Of a stretch of 24,410 nt of DNA, positions 1 through 6,958 are shown piece after piece. The notes beneath the pieces are model-generated. The model was not told the DNA's origin. It worked only from the letters and a program-made list of their open reading frames with translations, and made no database searches. Origin of the DNA: a virus; IMG/VR virus record IMGVR_UViG_3300010885_053449, positions 1 to 24,410 of that record. One strand, 5' to 3'. Both the position numbers and the translations under genes were made by a program. Each line of letters starts with the position of its first letter. Positions within the stretch are counted from its first letter, which is position 1.

Positions 1-44
1 AAAAGCGGGCGACGGTGCAAATCCCCCCGGAAACACCGTCGCCC
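1..44 (-). terminator. Intrinsic terminator of the leftward operon
   Basis: Perfect 11-bp inverted repeat: GGGCGACGGTG at 7-17 and CACCGTCGCCC at 34-44, with a 16-nt loop. Read on the minus strand, the stem is followed by GC and then at least four T residues (AAAA at 1-4), the form of a Rho-independent terminator. It lies 7 bp past the stop codon of the last leftward gene, so it probably ends the transcript that starts at the repressor. The T tract may continue past the window edge. Confidence 0.8.
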
Positions 45-51
45 TAGGACC

Positions 52-258
52 TCAGGACTTGGAGTTGTGAGCGATGCGGCTCACCACAAGTTCAACGAGG
101 AAGGTGGCACCGGCGATGATGAACGCAGTGGTGTGGCTGACGGTTGATGGGTCCGTGATGCCGATGACGGTGGCAGACGCAGCGACTAGCTTCAGCACCT
201 GACGGGGAGCCCATTGGGTGACGAGGGAACGGGCGGCGGTGGCGAAAAGGGATTTCAT
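52..258 (-). CDS. Small holin-like membrane protein
   Basis: A 68-aa protein starting MKSLFATAARSLVTQ. The open frame extends further upstream, but that part would overlap the lipoprotein gene in another frame, so the internal ATG at 258 is preferred. Residues 44-61 (TTAFIIAGATFLVELVVS) form a clear transmembrane helix and residues 21-33 a second, weaker hydrophobic stretch. The C-terminus is short and ends in Lys-Ser. Size and topology fit a phage holin or a small inner-membrane exclusion protein, but I recognise no specific family. It is the last gene of the leftward operon, just before the terminator and next to a lipoprotein gene, which fits a lysis cassette. No endolysin is visible nearby, so the holin call is an inference. 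Confidence 0.5.
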   Translation of the reverse strand: MKSLFATAARSLVTQWAPRQVLKLVAASATVIGITDPSTVSHTTAFIIAGATFLVELVVSRIAHNSKS

Positions 259-317
259 GGCAGGAAGGAGCGGGTCAAATAAAGGGTAGCGGATTGGGAT
301 GAGGTCATCTGAGGGCA

Positions 318-485
318 TCACTTGCCTCCCGTCGGGAACAGGCTTTCGTCGTAACTCTCCCAGTTGATGGTGCCGCCTTGTTTGGGGAGAGGGAGCCGGA
401 AGGATGCCCCGGGGGGGATGGCGGCGCAGGAGATCAGGCAGGCGCTTACTGCGGAAAGGATGCAGGCGAGACATGCGAGTTTCAT
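318..485 (-). CDS. Small lipoprotein, possible outer-membrane spanin
   Basis: A 55-aa gene. The protein starts MKLACLACILSAVSACLISC: a Lys after Met, a hydrophobic core, and a lipobox L-I-S-C with Cys20 as the predicted lipidated residue. The mature part is about 36 aa and begins AAIPPGASFRLPLP, so it is proline-containing and short, as in Rz1-type o-spanins. The ATG at 485 is preceded on its strand by an A/C-rich leader (CCCACTCCCATCACACC), like other genes here. It lies between the winged-helix gene and the holin-like gene. The lipoprotein signal is directly visible. The spanin role is inference from size and neighbourhood; a surface exclusion lipoprotein is the main alternative. Confidence 0.6.
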   Translation of the reverse strand: MKLACLACILSAVSACLISCAAIPPGASFRLPLPKQGGTINWESYDESLFPTGGK

Positions 486-515
486 GGTGTGATGGGAGTG
501 GGGTTGGAGTTGGCG

Positions 516-782
516 TTACTGGAGATGGGTTTCGACATGCGTGATCCCCTGAGCCGTAATCTGATAGGAGCGGACGGCGGGCATGGTGGGGTCAGGCACT
601 TCGGCGATCAGATCACCGGTGGTGAGCACGGCGAGCTGCTGTGCAAGATCAGCATCCGCCACCTCCACGCCCTCCCGGCGCACAGCCCGCGCAATCGATT
701 TGAGGGAGAGGGCGAGGCCGGGGTGTTGGTACAAGTACCGGAGGGTGCCTTCGCGGACGTCTTTGATGGTGAGGGGATCCAT
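516..782 (-). CDS. Winged-helix protein of the Mu-like late-early region
   Basis: An 88-aa protein. Residues about 8-40 (VREGTLRYLYQHPGLALS, then SIARAVRREG) look like the first helices of a winged helix. ADLAQQLAVLTTGDLIAEVPD gives the recognition helix and wing, and YQITAQGITHVE is the typical last strand and helix. Proteins of this shape are common in Mu-like phages next to a membrane/coiled-coil protein and upstream of the terminase genes. Here the same pair is present (this gene and 1024-1437), but on the strand opposite the head genes and without terminase. An A/C-rich leader precedes the ATG. DNA binding is likely; the target is unknown. Confidence 0.6.
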   Translation of the reverse strand: MDPLTIKDVREGTLRYLYQHPGLALSLKSIARAVRREGVEVADADLAQQLAVLTTGDLIAEVPDPTMPAVRSYQITAQGITHVETHLQ

Positions 783-815
783 GGGAATTGTGAGGGGGAT
801 TGAATGGGGAGCGAA

Positions 816-992
816 TTACTCCGCTTCGGAAAAGAAGACTGTGTCCTCAAACCCCTTGTCAGTAGACTGGCGTCCGTAGCCGAGCGTACTTGGTTCGATG
901 GCATCACCTGACGAATCGTAGATCACGATTTCCATATCGCCGGTTACATCCATCTCGGACTCCAGCAGTTCGATCACCTCAGAGATTTCCAT
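816..992 (-). CDS. Small acidic protein, unknown function
   Basis: A 58-aa gene. The protein starts MEISEVIELLESEMDVTG and continues with DMEIVIYDSS. A short helix (VIELLESE), then a G-D-x-E-I-V-I-Y-D strand, is a pattern often seen in small phage proteins of unknown function. The C-terminus is acidic (EDTVFFSEAE). The ATG at 992 follows a good A/C-rich leader (CCAACCAACCCAATCCCC) on the minus strand, which supports this start. It lies between the winged-helix gene and the membrane/coiled-coil gene in the same operon. No role can be assigned. Confidence 0.6.
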   Translation of the reverse strand: MEISEVIELLESEMDVTGDMEIVIYDSSGDAIEPSTLGYGRQSTDKGFEDTVFFSEAE

Positions 993-1023
993 GGGGATTG
1001 GGTTGGTTGGGGCGCTGTCCTGA

Positions 1024-1437
1024 TCAGCGAGTGCGGCGGGGCGGCAGGCCTTCGAGGCGACCTTCGAGATTAGAGGTCTCTTGAGCTAGAGTCTGGAGTG
1101 CCCGTTGCGTCTCCCTGGCTTGGGTCTGGGTCTCCTTCCGCAACTCCTCAAACAGCCGACGGAACTCCGCGTACACCTGCGCGAGTTCCTTGTTGAGCTG
1201 AGGATGCGTCACGTAACCGCCGGTCTCCGCGGCGCGGGCTTCCTGCCGCCGCCGCGCAAAGAAATCAAAGATGGCCAGCACCCCCACGACGAGGGACACG
1301 AGTACAGAGAGGCCGGCGCACACGTACCACAGCAGCATGGGACGCGGATCTGCCGACGCATCCACGATGCCGACAGTGGCAATGTAGGAGGGGAGGGAGA
1401 CGAAAAACGGGGCTAGGCGCTGCATCGCAACACCCAT
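1024..1437 (-). CDS. Membrane-anchored coiled-coil protein (DUF2730/spanin-like)
   Basis: A 137-aa protein. An N-terminal hydrophobic segment at about 8-26 is followed by a strong transmembrane helix at about 34-60 (MLLWYVCAGLSVLVSLVVGV). Positive residues follow (ARRRQEAR), then a long Glu/Gln/Arg-rich helix at about 78-130 that should form a coiled coil. A membrane anchor plus coiled coil is the layout of Mu gp25-type (DUF2730) proteins and also of i-spanins. Placement beside a winged-helix protein favours the gp25-like reading; a lipoprotein gene two genes downstream keeps the spanin reading open. A second Met at residue 5 is an alternative start. Function is inferred from topology only. 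Confidence 0.55.
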   Translation of the reverse strand: MGVAMQRLAPFFVSLPSYIATVGIVDASADPRPMLLWYVCAGLSVLVSLVVGVLAIFDFFARRRQEARAAETGGYVTHPQLNKELAQVYAEFRRLFEELRKETQTQARETQRALQTLAQETSNLEGRLEGLPPRRTR

Positions 1438-1486
1438 ACCCCGGCCTCACCAATCCGCATGACGCAGCGGACGGATGGGAATCAGG

Positions 1487-1924
1487 TCAGCTCTTAAACA
1501 GCATGACGGTGCCCACGATCACACACATCACCCCGATGGGCATGAGGACGAATCCAACCAGCACGTACTTCAGCGGCATGCCGATGATGAACAGAGTGGC
1601 ACCGATCAGGATCAAAAGTGCAGAGCCAGCATAATCCAGAAAGCGGCCGAATGAGGAAGGGCGCGGCGGAGACGGATAAAGCGGATCTGGCTGAAACACC
1701 GGGGGAGGCGGAACAAGAGACTGCGGGGGCATGACCCAGCCCGGGAAAAACGCACGCAGGATGTCACCAAGTGGCTGCCAATCGTCAGTGCCCTCGATGG
1801 CGGCGGGGTGATCCCAGGTGAGAGATCCGGCACGGAATGAGTCCAGCACATCGTGTGCATCATGAGGGCCGGTAGCTTCGGCATCAGATGCTAGATAGAG
1901 GCGGGGAAAGACGCGAGGGGTCAT
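1487..1924 (-). CDS. GYF_2 (DUF4339) domain membrane protein
   Basis: A 145-aa protein. Residues about 9-59 resemble a GYF_2 domain, with the characteristic order of a G-P motif (ATGPHDAHDVLDSF), a short strand (AGSLTWDHPAAIEG) and W-Q-P-L-G-D-I. A proline-rich linker (about 66-90) leads to two transmembrane helices at about 97-115 and 119-142. GYF_2 domains are generally taken to bind proline-rich peptides and occur mostly in bacterial membrane proteins. The gene starts inside the stop of the repressor gene (ATGA overlap at 1921-1924), so translation of the two is probably coupled. Expression together with the repressor suggests a role in the lysogen, such as superinfection exclusion. That role is inference. 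Confidence 0.65.
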   Translation of the reverse strand: MTPRVFPRLYLASDAEATGPHDAHDVLDSFRAGSLTWDHPAAIEGTDDWQPLGDILRAFFPGWVMPPQSLVPPPPVFQPDPLYPSPPRPSSFGRFLDYAGSALLILIGATLFIIGMPLKYVLVGFVLMPIGVMCVIVGTVMLFKS

Positions 1925-2379
1925 GGGGACGTTATGTCTTTGGCATCCTCACGTTCCAACGCCCTGAAGACGCGGTCAAGCACTACCTCCTTCGTCGTGT
2001 TAGGCATGGAAAGGAGCCGGGCAAGTCGAATCAAATCCTTGTGATCGAAGCCGCACAGCACATCGTCAATCAGGCCGGTTGAGCGGATCACTTCCACGCG
2101 AGGTCCCTCGGTATCAGTTGCCGTCATGGATGCCGCCATGACACTCGCCATGACTCCGGCGGGATGGGCATCAAGAAATTTCTGCACACGTTCCAGAGTC
2201 TGGACGTGCGGGACCGATCCCGCCAGCCATCGCGTAATCGTGCTTGGCTGTATGCGGAGGCTCCGAGCCAAATCGACTGGCCTCAGGCCGCGGCTTTCGA
2301 GGGAATCCCTCAGCCACTCCGCGAAACCACTTATTTTATGGGAATCGGCAAATTTTGTTTGCGCTGACATTGCATTCAT
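1921..2379 (-). CDS. XRE-type phage repressor
   Basis: A 152-aa protein. Residues about 18-70 form an HTH_3/XRE domain: FAEWLRDSLESRGLRPVDLA, SLRIQPSTITRWLAGSVPH and LERVQKFLDAH. The C-terminal part (about 75-152) is not a recognisable LexA-like peptidase domain. It is helical and ends acidic and basic mixed (RALEREDAKD). The gene is transcribed away from a small DNA-binding gene at 2412, with only 32 bp between them, the classical arrangement of repressor against Ner/Cro in Mu-like phages. The start at 2379 (MNAMSAQ) or 2370 (MSAQ) cannot be separated. It overlaps the next gene by ATGA. Phage repressor is the best call; anti-repressor or plasmid-type regulator are less likely. Confidence 0.75.
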   Translation of the reverse strand: MNAMSAQTKFADSHKISGFAEWLRDSLESRGLRPVDLARSLRIQPSTITRWLAGSVPHVQTLERVQKFLDAHPAGVMASVMAASMTATDTEGPRVEVIRSTGLIDDVLCGFDHKDLIRLARLLSMPNTTKEVVLDRVFRALEREDAKDITSP

Positions 2380-2424
2380 GATAAAGGGTGCGGAAACATA
2401 TCAGAAAACAAATGCCACAAGAAA
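2346..2424. promoter_or_regulatory. Divergent control region between repressor and Ner-like gene
   Basis: This is the only clearly AT-rich spot in a GC-rich neighbourhood. An inverted repeat GCAAA-N5-TTTGC occupies 2348-2362, inside the first codons of the repressor gene. A related T-rich element on the opposite strand (GCATTTGTTTTCT) covers 2403-2415. A weak leftward promoter can be drawn (TTTCTT at 2424-2419, 18-bp spacer, TATGTT at 2400-2395), and a weaker rightward one ending in GATAAA at 2380-2385. These are candidate operator and promoter sites for the lysogeny switch. The gene arrangement is clear; the exact sites are guesses. Confidence 0.4.
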
Positions 2425-2606
2425 CAGCAACGCGCAAACGGTTTGAGGAGCTGCGTCGCCGCCCCGGCCCCAAGGGCTGGCAAGGGCGAGCTGCCGCCGA
2501 ATTAGGGTACAGCCGGGGCTACGTGTCCCGGGTGGTCGCGGGAAAAGCAGACAGCCCGGCGGCCCGCGCGGCCTTGGCTGAGTGGCGTCGGCAGAACAAC
2601 GTCTGA
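2412..2606 (+). CDS. Ner/Cro-like small DNA-binding protein
   Basis: A 64-aa protein from the ATG at 2412 (a GTG at 2388 would add 8 residues; the A-rich leader directly before 2412 favours the shorter form). It is basic and contains a helix-turn-helix: GWQGRAAAELGYSRGYVSRV, followed by VAGKADSPAARAALAEWRR. It is the first rightward gene, facing the repressor, so a role as early regulator (Ner or Cro equivalent) is likely. The PGPK-W-x-AA-x-LG-RV-x-G pattern is shared with the N-terminal half of the protein encoded at 3154-3585. Confidence 0.6.
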   Translation: MPQETATRKRFEELRRRPGPKGWQGRAAAELGYSRGYVSRVVAGKADSPAARAALAEWRRQNNV

Positions 2607-2701
2607 GCCTCCCCGTTTTTATTCTGGCGATACGCAACACACGATGCGCATTTGCCCTCATCAAGAAATCCCCAAAACCGCAAACCCAAAACCCCCACAC
2701 T

Positions 2702-3157
2702 ATGTCTCGAACTACCTTTTTATCCCGCTTTGAAGAGGCAATGGCCCACGCTGGGCTGAGCCGCAGAGCCATCGCCGAGCACTTGGGAACCGCTAAGAGT
2801 ACCATCACGAGATGGAGTCACGGGGCAATTCCCCGTGCTGAGATCATTGATGCCATCGCCAAGCGATGCGGCGTTAGCACCTTCTGGCTGTCCACCGGCG
2901 GCGGCCCAATGGAAAGGACAGCACCCAAGACTGTTGAGGCATTACCACCCGTCAACATTCATTCCGCGGTCCCTCCCAAGCTGCGGGTCTCGGACTTCAT
3001 CAGCAGCGAAGAGCGGCTGATCATCATGCGCGCCCTATCCGCCGCCGCGGACCGCTGGCGGGAGCACGCCCAAAACGAGCTCTTCGCTTCCGAGGACGTG
3101 AACTGGGCAGCGGACGCCGCCCTCGCAGAAAGCCTCTACCGGATGTTCGCCAAATGA
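2702..3157 (+). CDS. XRE-family regulator with WAADAA C-terminal domain
   Basis: A 151-aa protein. Residues 6-65 form an XRE helix-turn-helix (FEEAMAHAGLSRRAIAEHLG, TAKSTITRWSHG, then IAKRCGVSTFWLSTG). A proline-containing linker leads to a small helical C-terminal domain (about 101-151) with RALSAAADRWREHA and NWAADAALAESLYRMFA. The same C-terminal domain occurs in the next protein, where it is attached to a different DNA-binding domain. The start at 2702 is supported by an A/C-rich leader just upstream (AACCCAAAACCCCCACACT). The open frame continues upstream but would overlap the preceding gene. Probably an early-region transcription regulator; its target is unknown. Confidence 0.65.
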   Translation: MSRTTFLSRFEEAMAHAGLSRRAIAEHLGTAKSTITRWSHGAIPRAEIIDAIAKRCGVSTFWLSTGGGPMERTAPKTVEALPPVNIHSAVPPKLRVSDFISSEERLIIMRALSAAADRWREHAQNELFASEDVNWAADAALAESLYRMFAK

Positions 3158-3585
3158 GTACCACCTTAAGCACATTCGCTGAGCCGTTGGGATTGCCTCC
3201 CCGGGGAAAGCCCGGACCGAAAGACAGGTGGATGAGTCAAGCAGCCAAAGATCTGGGAGTGACTTTGCCCCACCTCTACCGCGTGGCAACTGGAGAGAGG
3301 GAATCCGCCACTCTCTCCCGCAGGATAGCCGAGTGGAAGGCGGCCCACCTTTTGGAGCCGGAGGACATGGAGGAGGCCCGGCCCACGCAGCCAACACTGC
3401 CGCCTGCCACCAGTCAAGCCATCGGCCTCTCTCAAGCAGAACGCATGCTCGCCATCCGGGCGCTCCTCTCTGCCGCCGAAAAATGGCGAGGGTTCGCAGA
3501 CAGCCACCGATTCGAGTCCGAAGGCCTGGTCTGGGCTGCCGACGCCGCCAATGCCGAGAAACTTTGCCGAAAACTAGCACAATGA
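3154..3585 (+). CDS. Chimeric HTH regulator (Ner-like head, WAADAA tail)
   Basis: A 143-aa protein overlapping the previous gene by ATGA. Residues about 19-65 (PGPKDRWMSQAAKDLGVTLP, then YRVATGERES and IAEWKAAH) align with the small protein at 2412-2606. Residues about 93-143 (AERMLAIRALLSAAEKWRG and VWAADAANAEKLCRKLA) align with the C-terminal domain of the protein at 2702-3157. The middle is a Pro/Glu-rich linker. It therefore reads as a fusion of a duplicated Ner-like DNA-binding domain with a duplicated C-terminal domain. The shared C-terminal helices could let the two proteins form mixed oligomers, which is inference. It overlaps the ParB-like gene by ATGA. Confidence 0.65.
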   Translation: MSTTLSTFAEPLGLPPRGKPGPKDRWMSQAAKDLGVTLPHLYRVATGERESATLSRRIAEWKAAHLLEPEDMEEARPTQPTLPPATSQAIGLSQAERMLAIRALLSAAEKWRGFADSHRFESEGLVWAADAANAEKLCRKLAQ

Positions 3586-4448
3586 AAAAGAAACCCCACA
3601 TCCCCACCACCCCCCAGATTCTGATGCTGCCCATCGACAGCATCACCGACCACCCAACGCTGAAGTATCTCCCGACGCTTGAGCAGGCGTCTGACATGGC
3701 GGCATCTGATGATCCCGATGACACGCCACATGGCGACTGGACCCGACTGGTGACCAGTATCCGTGAGACGGGGTTGATCGAACCCATCAAAGTGATTGCC
3801 AACCCTGATGGGGGATGGTGGTGCGTGGATGGCCGGTCCCGACTGGCTGCGGTGCGCGTCCTCAATTTCAGCCCTGATTGGAGAGGGATGACTGAGATTG
3901 CAGCCATCGCCGTCGAGGAGATTGACGTGGAGGTGATCGCAGAGGAGACGATGAGTCGCCGGAACGTGCAGAGTTTTGTGCGGGCGTACATGCATTGCCG
4001 CCAGCACCAGGACGTTCTGTGCGCGGGGAAGCGGGGTGGCGACAGGACCAAACTACCCGCGGGAACTTTGCTCACTCAGAAACAGTGCGCGGAGGCCTGC
4101 GGCGTCAGGAACGAAACCATCATCGCCTGTGTGGCGGCGCTGAAGCACTTCAGGGATCATCCCGCAGATCGGGAGAGGGATGAGCCGAAGATATTGGCAG
4201 GCATCATGCACCCCAACCGCTACGTTCACGCCGCCGCAGGCCGCGCTGCCACCGCCGGAAAAGACCGCCGCCCCACGAGTTTTGTGAGCTGGGCTCCGAA
4301 ATGGAAGTCCATGGTGAGCAATCTGAGAGGCTGGGAACAATGGGCCGAGGCGGACCGCGAGAACGCCAAGGCCCTCCTCGCGAAGGAAGCCGCCGAATGG
4401 CCAGAAGGCTTCAAGGCCATCGTCACTGAAATCCTCAACCCTCAGTAA
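3582..4448 (+). CDS. ParB-like N-terminal domain protein
   Basis: A 288-aa protein starting MKKKPHIPTTPQILMLPIDS. Residues about 14-92 form a ParB/sulfiredoxin-like domain: LPIDSITDHP, then LVTSIRETGLIEPIKVI and the signature VDGRSRLAAVRVL at 82-94. An insertion rich in Asp (ASDDPDDTPHGD) separates the first strand from the first helix. A second helix-turn-helix-like segment lies at about 164-190 (LTQKQCAEACGVRNETIIAC). It starts in an ATGA overlap with the upstream regulator, and its TAA stop overlaps the transposase ATG, so these genes are probably translationally coupled. It may bind DNA and help transposase or partition, or act as a ParB-fold CTPase or nuclease. The family is clear, the role is not. 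Confidence 0.75.
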   Translation: MKKKPHIPTTPQILMLPIDSITDHPTLKYLPTLEQASDMAASDDPDDTPHGDWTRLVTSIRETGLIEPIKVIANPDGGWWCVDGRSRLAAVRVLNFSPDWRGMTEIAAIAVEEIDVEVIAEETMSRRNVQSFVRAYMHCRQHQDVLCAGKRGGDRTKLPAGTLLTQKQCAEACGVRNETIIACVAALKHFRDHPADRERDEPKILAGIMHPNRYVHAAAGRAATAGKDRRPTSFVSWAPKWKSMVSNLRGWEQWAEADRENAKALLAKEAAEWPEGFKAIVTEILNPQ

Positions 4449-6226
4449 TGAGAGACTACATGGAGAGACAACGACTAGCTGCTGCCGTGGATGCGATCCT
4501 GTCCACGGACCCATCCCTCAGTGTCCGCGCGGCATGTCTGCGGGCCGGGGTCTCCCATGCGAGTTTCCTCCGCTGGAAAGCGGAGCCGAATCCTGACGAC
4601 AGGCCGGAGAAACCCCGGGGCCGTCCCGTGAAGTTTGCGCTCGCGGAATCTGATAGGCTCGCCCTCCGCTGGCTGGCGGCGTGGACGCAATCCACCCCGC
4701 TGGCGCTGGAGTACGCCGGCACGTGGGCGGAGACGGGCAACTGCCCATTGCCCTCTCCGCCACACCCCGCCCCTTCCGCCGAGCTGGGCGCACTGATCAG
4801 CGCGGAGCGGGCGCGGGGCGGGCGCTGGGATTCCCGGCTGCCGCGGGCCGTCATCGCGGCCTGCCGTCTCTCCGCCGGTGAACGCGCCATGATCCGCGGT
4901 CACAAGGCAGCGAACGACGGGGCCTTGTCCGTCCGCCGCGTTATGACGATCCGGGATTGGGACGCGGAGGGCGGCATCCGGGACATTCAGTTATTGGCAG
5001 GTTACGGATATGTGAGCGACGACGTTTCCATTGAACAGCCGTTCACTGCTGCCGGTCCTGACGGAACCGCCGTCAACCGCCAGTGCCTCGCCACCCGGGA
5101 CGTGTACAGCGGACGCTGGCTGGGGGTGATGGCGCTGAGCCGGGAAGGCGACGCCTACACGAAAGTGGACATCGCGGACCACATGTCCTCAGTGATCGCC
5201 GAATGCGGGCTCCCGTACTACTGGGCATTGGAGCGCGGCCCGTGGGAAAACGACTTCATCGACGGGGTCCGCGTGGAAGCGGGCTGGGGCCGGGAGGATG
5301 GCGAGCGGTGGGGTGGGCTGGACGCCATCATGAGGATTCGCCGGAAGTTCAAGCCCCAGCACAAGACAATCGAAGGAGGATTCGCCTATCTGCAATCCCG
5401 CCTCCGGGGCCGGTCAACGGGTGTCGGCAGTGAGCGGACTGGTGAGCTTGAGAAGGCAACCCGCATCGTGAGTGCCGCCAAGCGGGGGAACGAGGAGGCG
5501 CTCCGCGCCCTGTGGTCAATCGCCGATGCAGCCGATGAGGTGTGGGCACAGATGGAGGCGGACAACGCCAAGCCGAAGCACAGGGAATTCTTGTCAGGGT
5601 ACGCGGTGCCGAACGAGCTGTGGGCGGACACGTACATCCGCCGTGTAATCCCGACCGGGGACCTGTGGCGGTTGCTGCCCATCAAGACATGCCGGGTGGT
5701 GATCAAGCAGCGGGTCTCCATCACCCTGACAGGATACGGGCGGTTTGACTTCGCGGCCGTCAACGGTTCCCTCCCCCTCCTCGACAACGGGCACCGGCTC
5801 CTCGTGGCATTCCACCCGGGCCGTCCAGAGGAGGGCGCTCAGTTATTCAATGGCGAGGTCCGCAGCAGCCTGAACCGAGACGGCATCCGGTGGGGCGAGT
5901 ATCTAGGCACCGGCGAATACCTCGCCCCCGTGCCCATGGAGGACTTCACCGGCACCGGCGATCACTCCGCGCACAAAAGGGCACGGCAAGCGGTGCAGAG
6001 CGAGCTGCGCGCCGCGAAGGCGACGACTGGCGGAGTGGTGAGTGTGGCACGCCGGGCCGATGCCATGGGCCGTGTCCTCCAACACGCCACCGGCGGCACC
6101 GGCCGCCCAGACAGCGCCGCCACCCCAGCGCCGGAACCGCGCCGCTCCGCCCCATCCCTGGCCGAACTCCGCGCCCGCCGCGCCGCCGCCGCCGCCACCC
6201 CAGCCGACTGGGAAACCATCGCCTGA
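4448..6226 (+). CDS. Mu-type DDE transposase
   Basis: A 592-aa protein (MuA is about 660). An N-terminal helix-turn-helix is visible at about 24-44 (SVRAACLRAGVSHASFLRWK). The RNase H-like core lies at about 180-325: the first acidic pair VSDDVS at D191/D192, a following strand ATRDVYSGRWLGVMAL, the second catalytic position in YYWALERGPWEN, and the third in KTIEGGFAYLQ at E309. The second position, normally Asp in a D-N-G-type motif, reads Glu262 here. A Mu-type C-terminal beta-barrel region follows, with GEYLGTGEYLAPVP near residue 490. The last 60 residues are Ala/Pro/Arg rich, where the MuB-contacting tail lies in MuA. It would catalyse integration and replicative transposition. The start overlaps the stop of the ParB-like gene. 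Confidence 0.85.
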   Translation: MRDYMERQRLAAAVDAILSTDPSLSVRAACLRAGVSHASFLRWKAEPNPDDRPEKPRGRPVKFALAESDRLALRWLAAWTQSTPLALEYAGTWAETGNCPLPSPPHPAPSAELGALISAERARGGRWDSRLPRAVIAACRLSAGERAMIRGHKAANDGALSVRRVMTIRDWDAEGGIRDIQLLAGYGYVSDDVSIEQPFTAAGPDGTAVNRQCLATRDVYSGRWLGVMALSREGDAYTKVDIADHMSSVIAECGLPYYWALERGPWENDFIDGVRVEAGWGREDGERWGGLDAIMRIRRKFKPQHKTIEGGFAYLQSRLRGRSTGVGSERTGELEKATRIVSAAKRGNEEALRALWSIADAADEVWAQMEADNAKPKHREFLSGYAVPNELWADTYIRRVIPTGDLWRLLPIKTCRVVIKQRVSITLTGYGRFDFAAVNGSLPLLDNGHRLLVAFHPGRPEEGAQLFNGEVRSSLNRDGIRWGEYLGTGEYLAPVPMEDFTGTGDHSAHKRARQAVQSELRAAKATTGGVVSVARRADAMGRVLQHATGGTGRPDSAATPAPEPRRSAPSLAELRARRAAAAATPADWETIA

Positions 6227-6257
6227 ACATTCACCCCAAACCCCAAATCCCCCTATC

Positions 6258-6644
6258 ATGAAAACAAAAGAACTCCCGCGGAGGAAAAACTTCCGCTTCC
6301 ACGAATACCTCCAAGGAGGTCTCCGCCCCATCGTCCCCCGCCCGCGGACTGCCACACCGCCCGTCGCTCCGCCGGCATTTTTTCCAGTGATGCGGAAGGC
6401 CGATGTGGTCCAAGGCCGAATCAGCATCAACGTGAATGGCGTGATCATGAGGTACCGGCTGGCATCCGGGACATCAGGATTCGCCCCGCTACCGGAATCC
6501 GGGTCCGTCATGATGGTCATTCGACGTGGGCGCTGGCACAGTGCCGAGGTGTTCGCGCTGCCGGAGGACTGCCACAACACATGGGCGTTCTGCGGGACGG
6601 CCGTGGCCGATGTGGAGGAAACCCTCACCCCTTCCAGCCTGTGA
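6258..6644 (+). CDS. Unknown protein between transposase and MuB-like genes
   Basis: A 128-aa protein. The ATG at 6258 follows a strong A/C-rich leader (CACCCCAAACCCCAAATCCC and on), although the open frame continues far upstream inside the transposase gene. The N-terminus is basic (MKTKELPRRKNFRFHEY), followed by a proline-rich segment. Residues about 55-128 look like a small beta-rich domain (GRISINVNGVIMRYRL, SVMMVIRRGRWHSAEVF). I do not recognise a family. In Mu the A and B genes are adjacent, so this gene and the next are insertions between them and may act with the transposition machinery. Confidence 0.6.
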   Translation: MKTKELPRRKNFRFHEYLQGGLRPIVPRPRTATPPVAPPAFFPVMRKADVVQGRISINVNGVIMRYRLASGTSGFAPLPESGSVMMVIRRGRWHSAEVFALPEDCHNTWAFCGTAVADVEETLTPSSL

Positions 6645-6649
6645 GCACG

Positions 6650-6958
6650 ATGCGCCTGACAGTTCAAACCAACCCGGTGTCCGCGTACTGCGACGCCTGC
6701 GGAGTCATAGGATTCACCCGGCTGCTTGATCCGCATATCCCCTTTGGAGCGATCAAGATTGTGAGCGGAAAGGGAGACCTCGTGATGGAGGCAGTGAGCC
6801 AAGCGGCACGGCTGGCCCCTGACAATCACACGCTTCTCGTTCCCGGCGTCCCCGAGGACTACACCATGGGGAAGGACATCACCCCACGCATCGCCGCCTT
6901 CCGCGAGCGGGTCCTGAGGATCATGCAACGGATGATCATGGCTCCTCTGCATAGCTGA
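6650..6958 (+). CDS. Unknown small protein with one CxxC
   Basis: A 102-aa protein starting MRLTVQTNPVSAYCDACGVI, 5 bp after the previous stop. It has a single CxxC (C14, C17), so any zinc site would need a partner subunit or other ligands. Residues about 38-102 appear alpha/beta (IKIVSGKGDLVMEAVSQAAR, HTLLVPGVPEDYTMG) and end in a basic helix (FRERVLRIMQRMI). No family is recognised. Together with its upstream neighbour it separates the transposase and MuB-like genes. Confidence 0.55.
   Translation: MRLTVQTNPVSAYCDACGVIGFTRLLDPHIPFGAIKIVSGKGDLVMEAVSQAARLAPDNHTLLVPGVPEDYTMGKDITPRIAAFRERVLRIMQRMIMAPLHS

Noticed and set aside
52-474. Long form of the holin-like protein with 72 extra N-terminal residues
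   Set aside because: The extra part is Arg/Pro rich and overlaps the lipoprotein gene in another frame, which has a clear signal peptide and leader.
3035-4075. 346-codon open frame on the minus strand
   Set aside because: It lies opposite the chimeric HTH and ParB-like genes, whose domains are recognisable. The minus-strand product is low complexity and has no domain.
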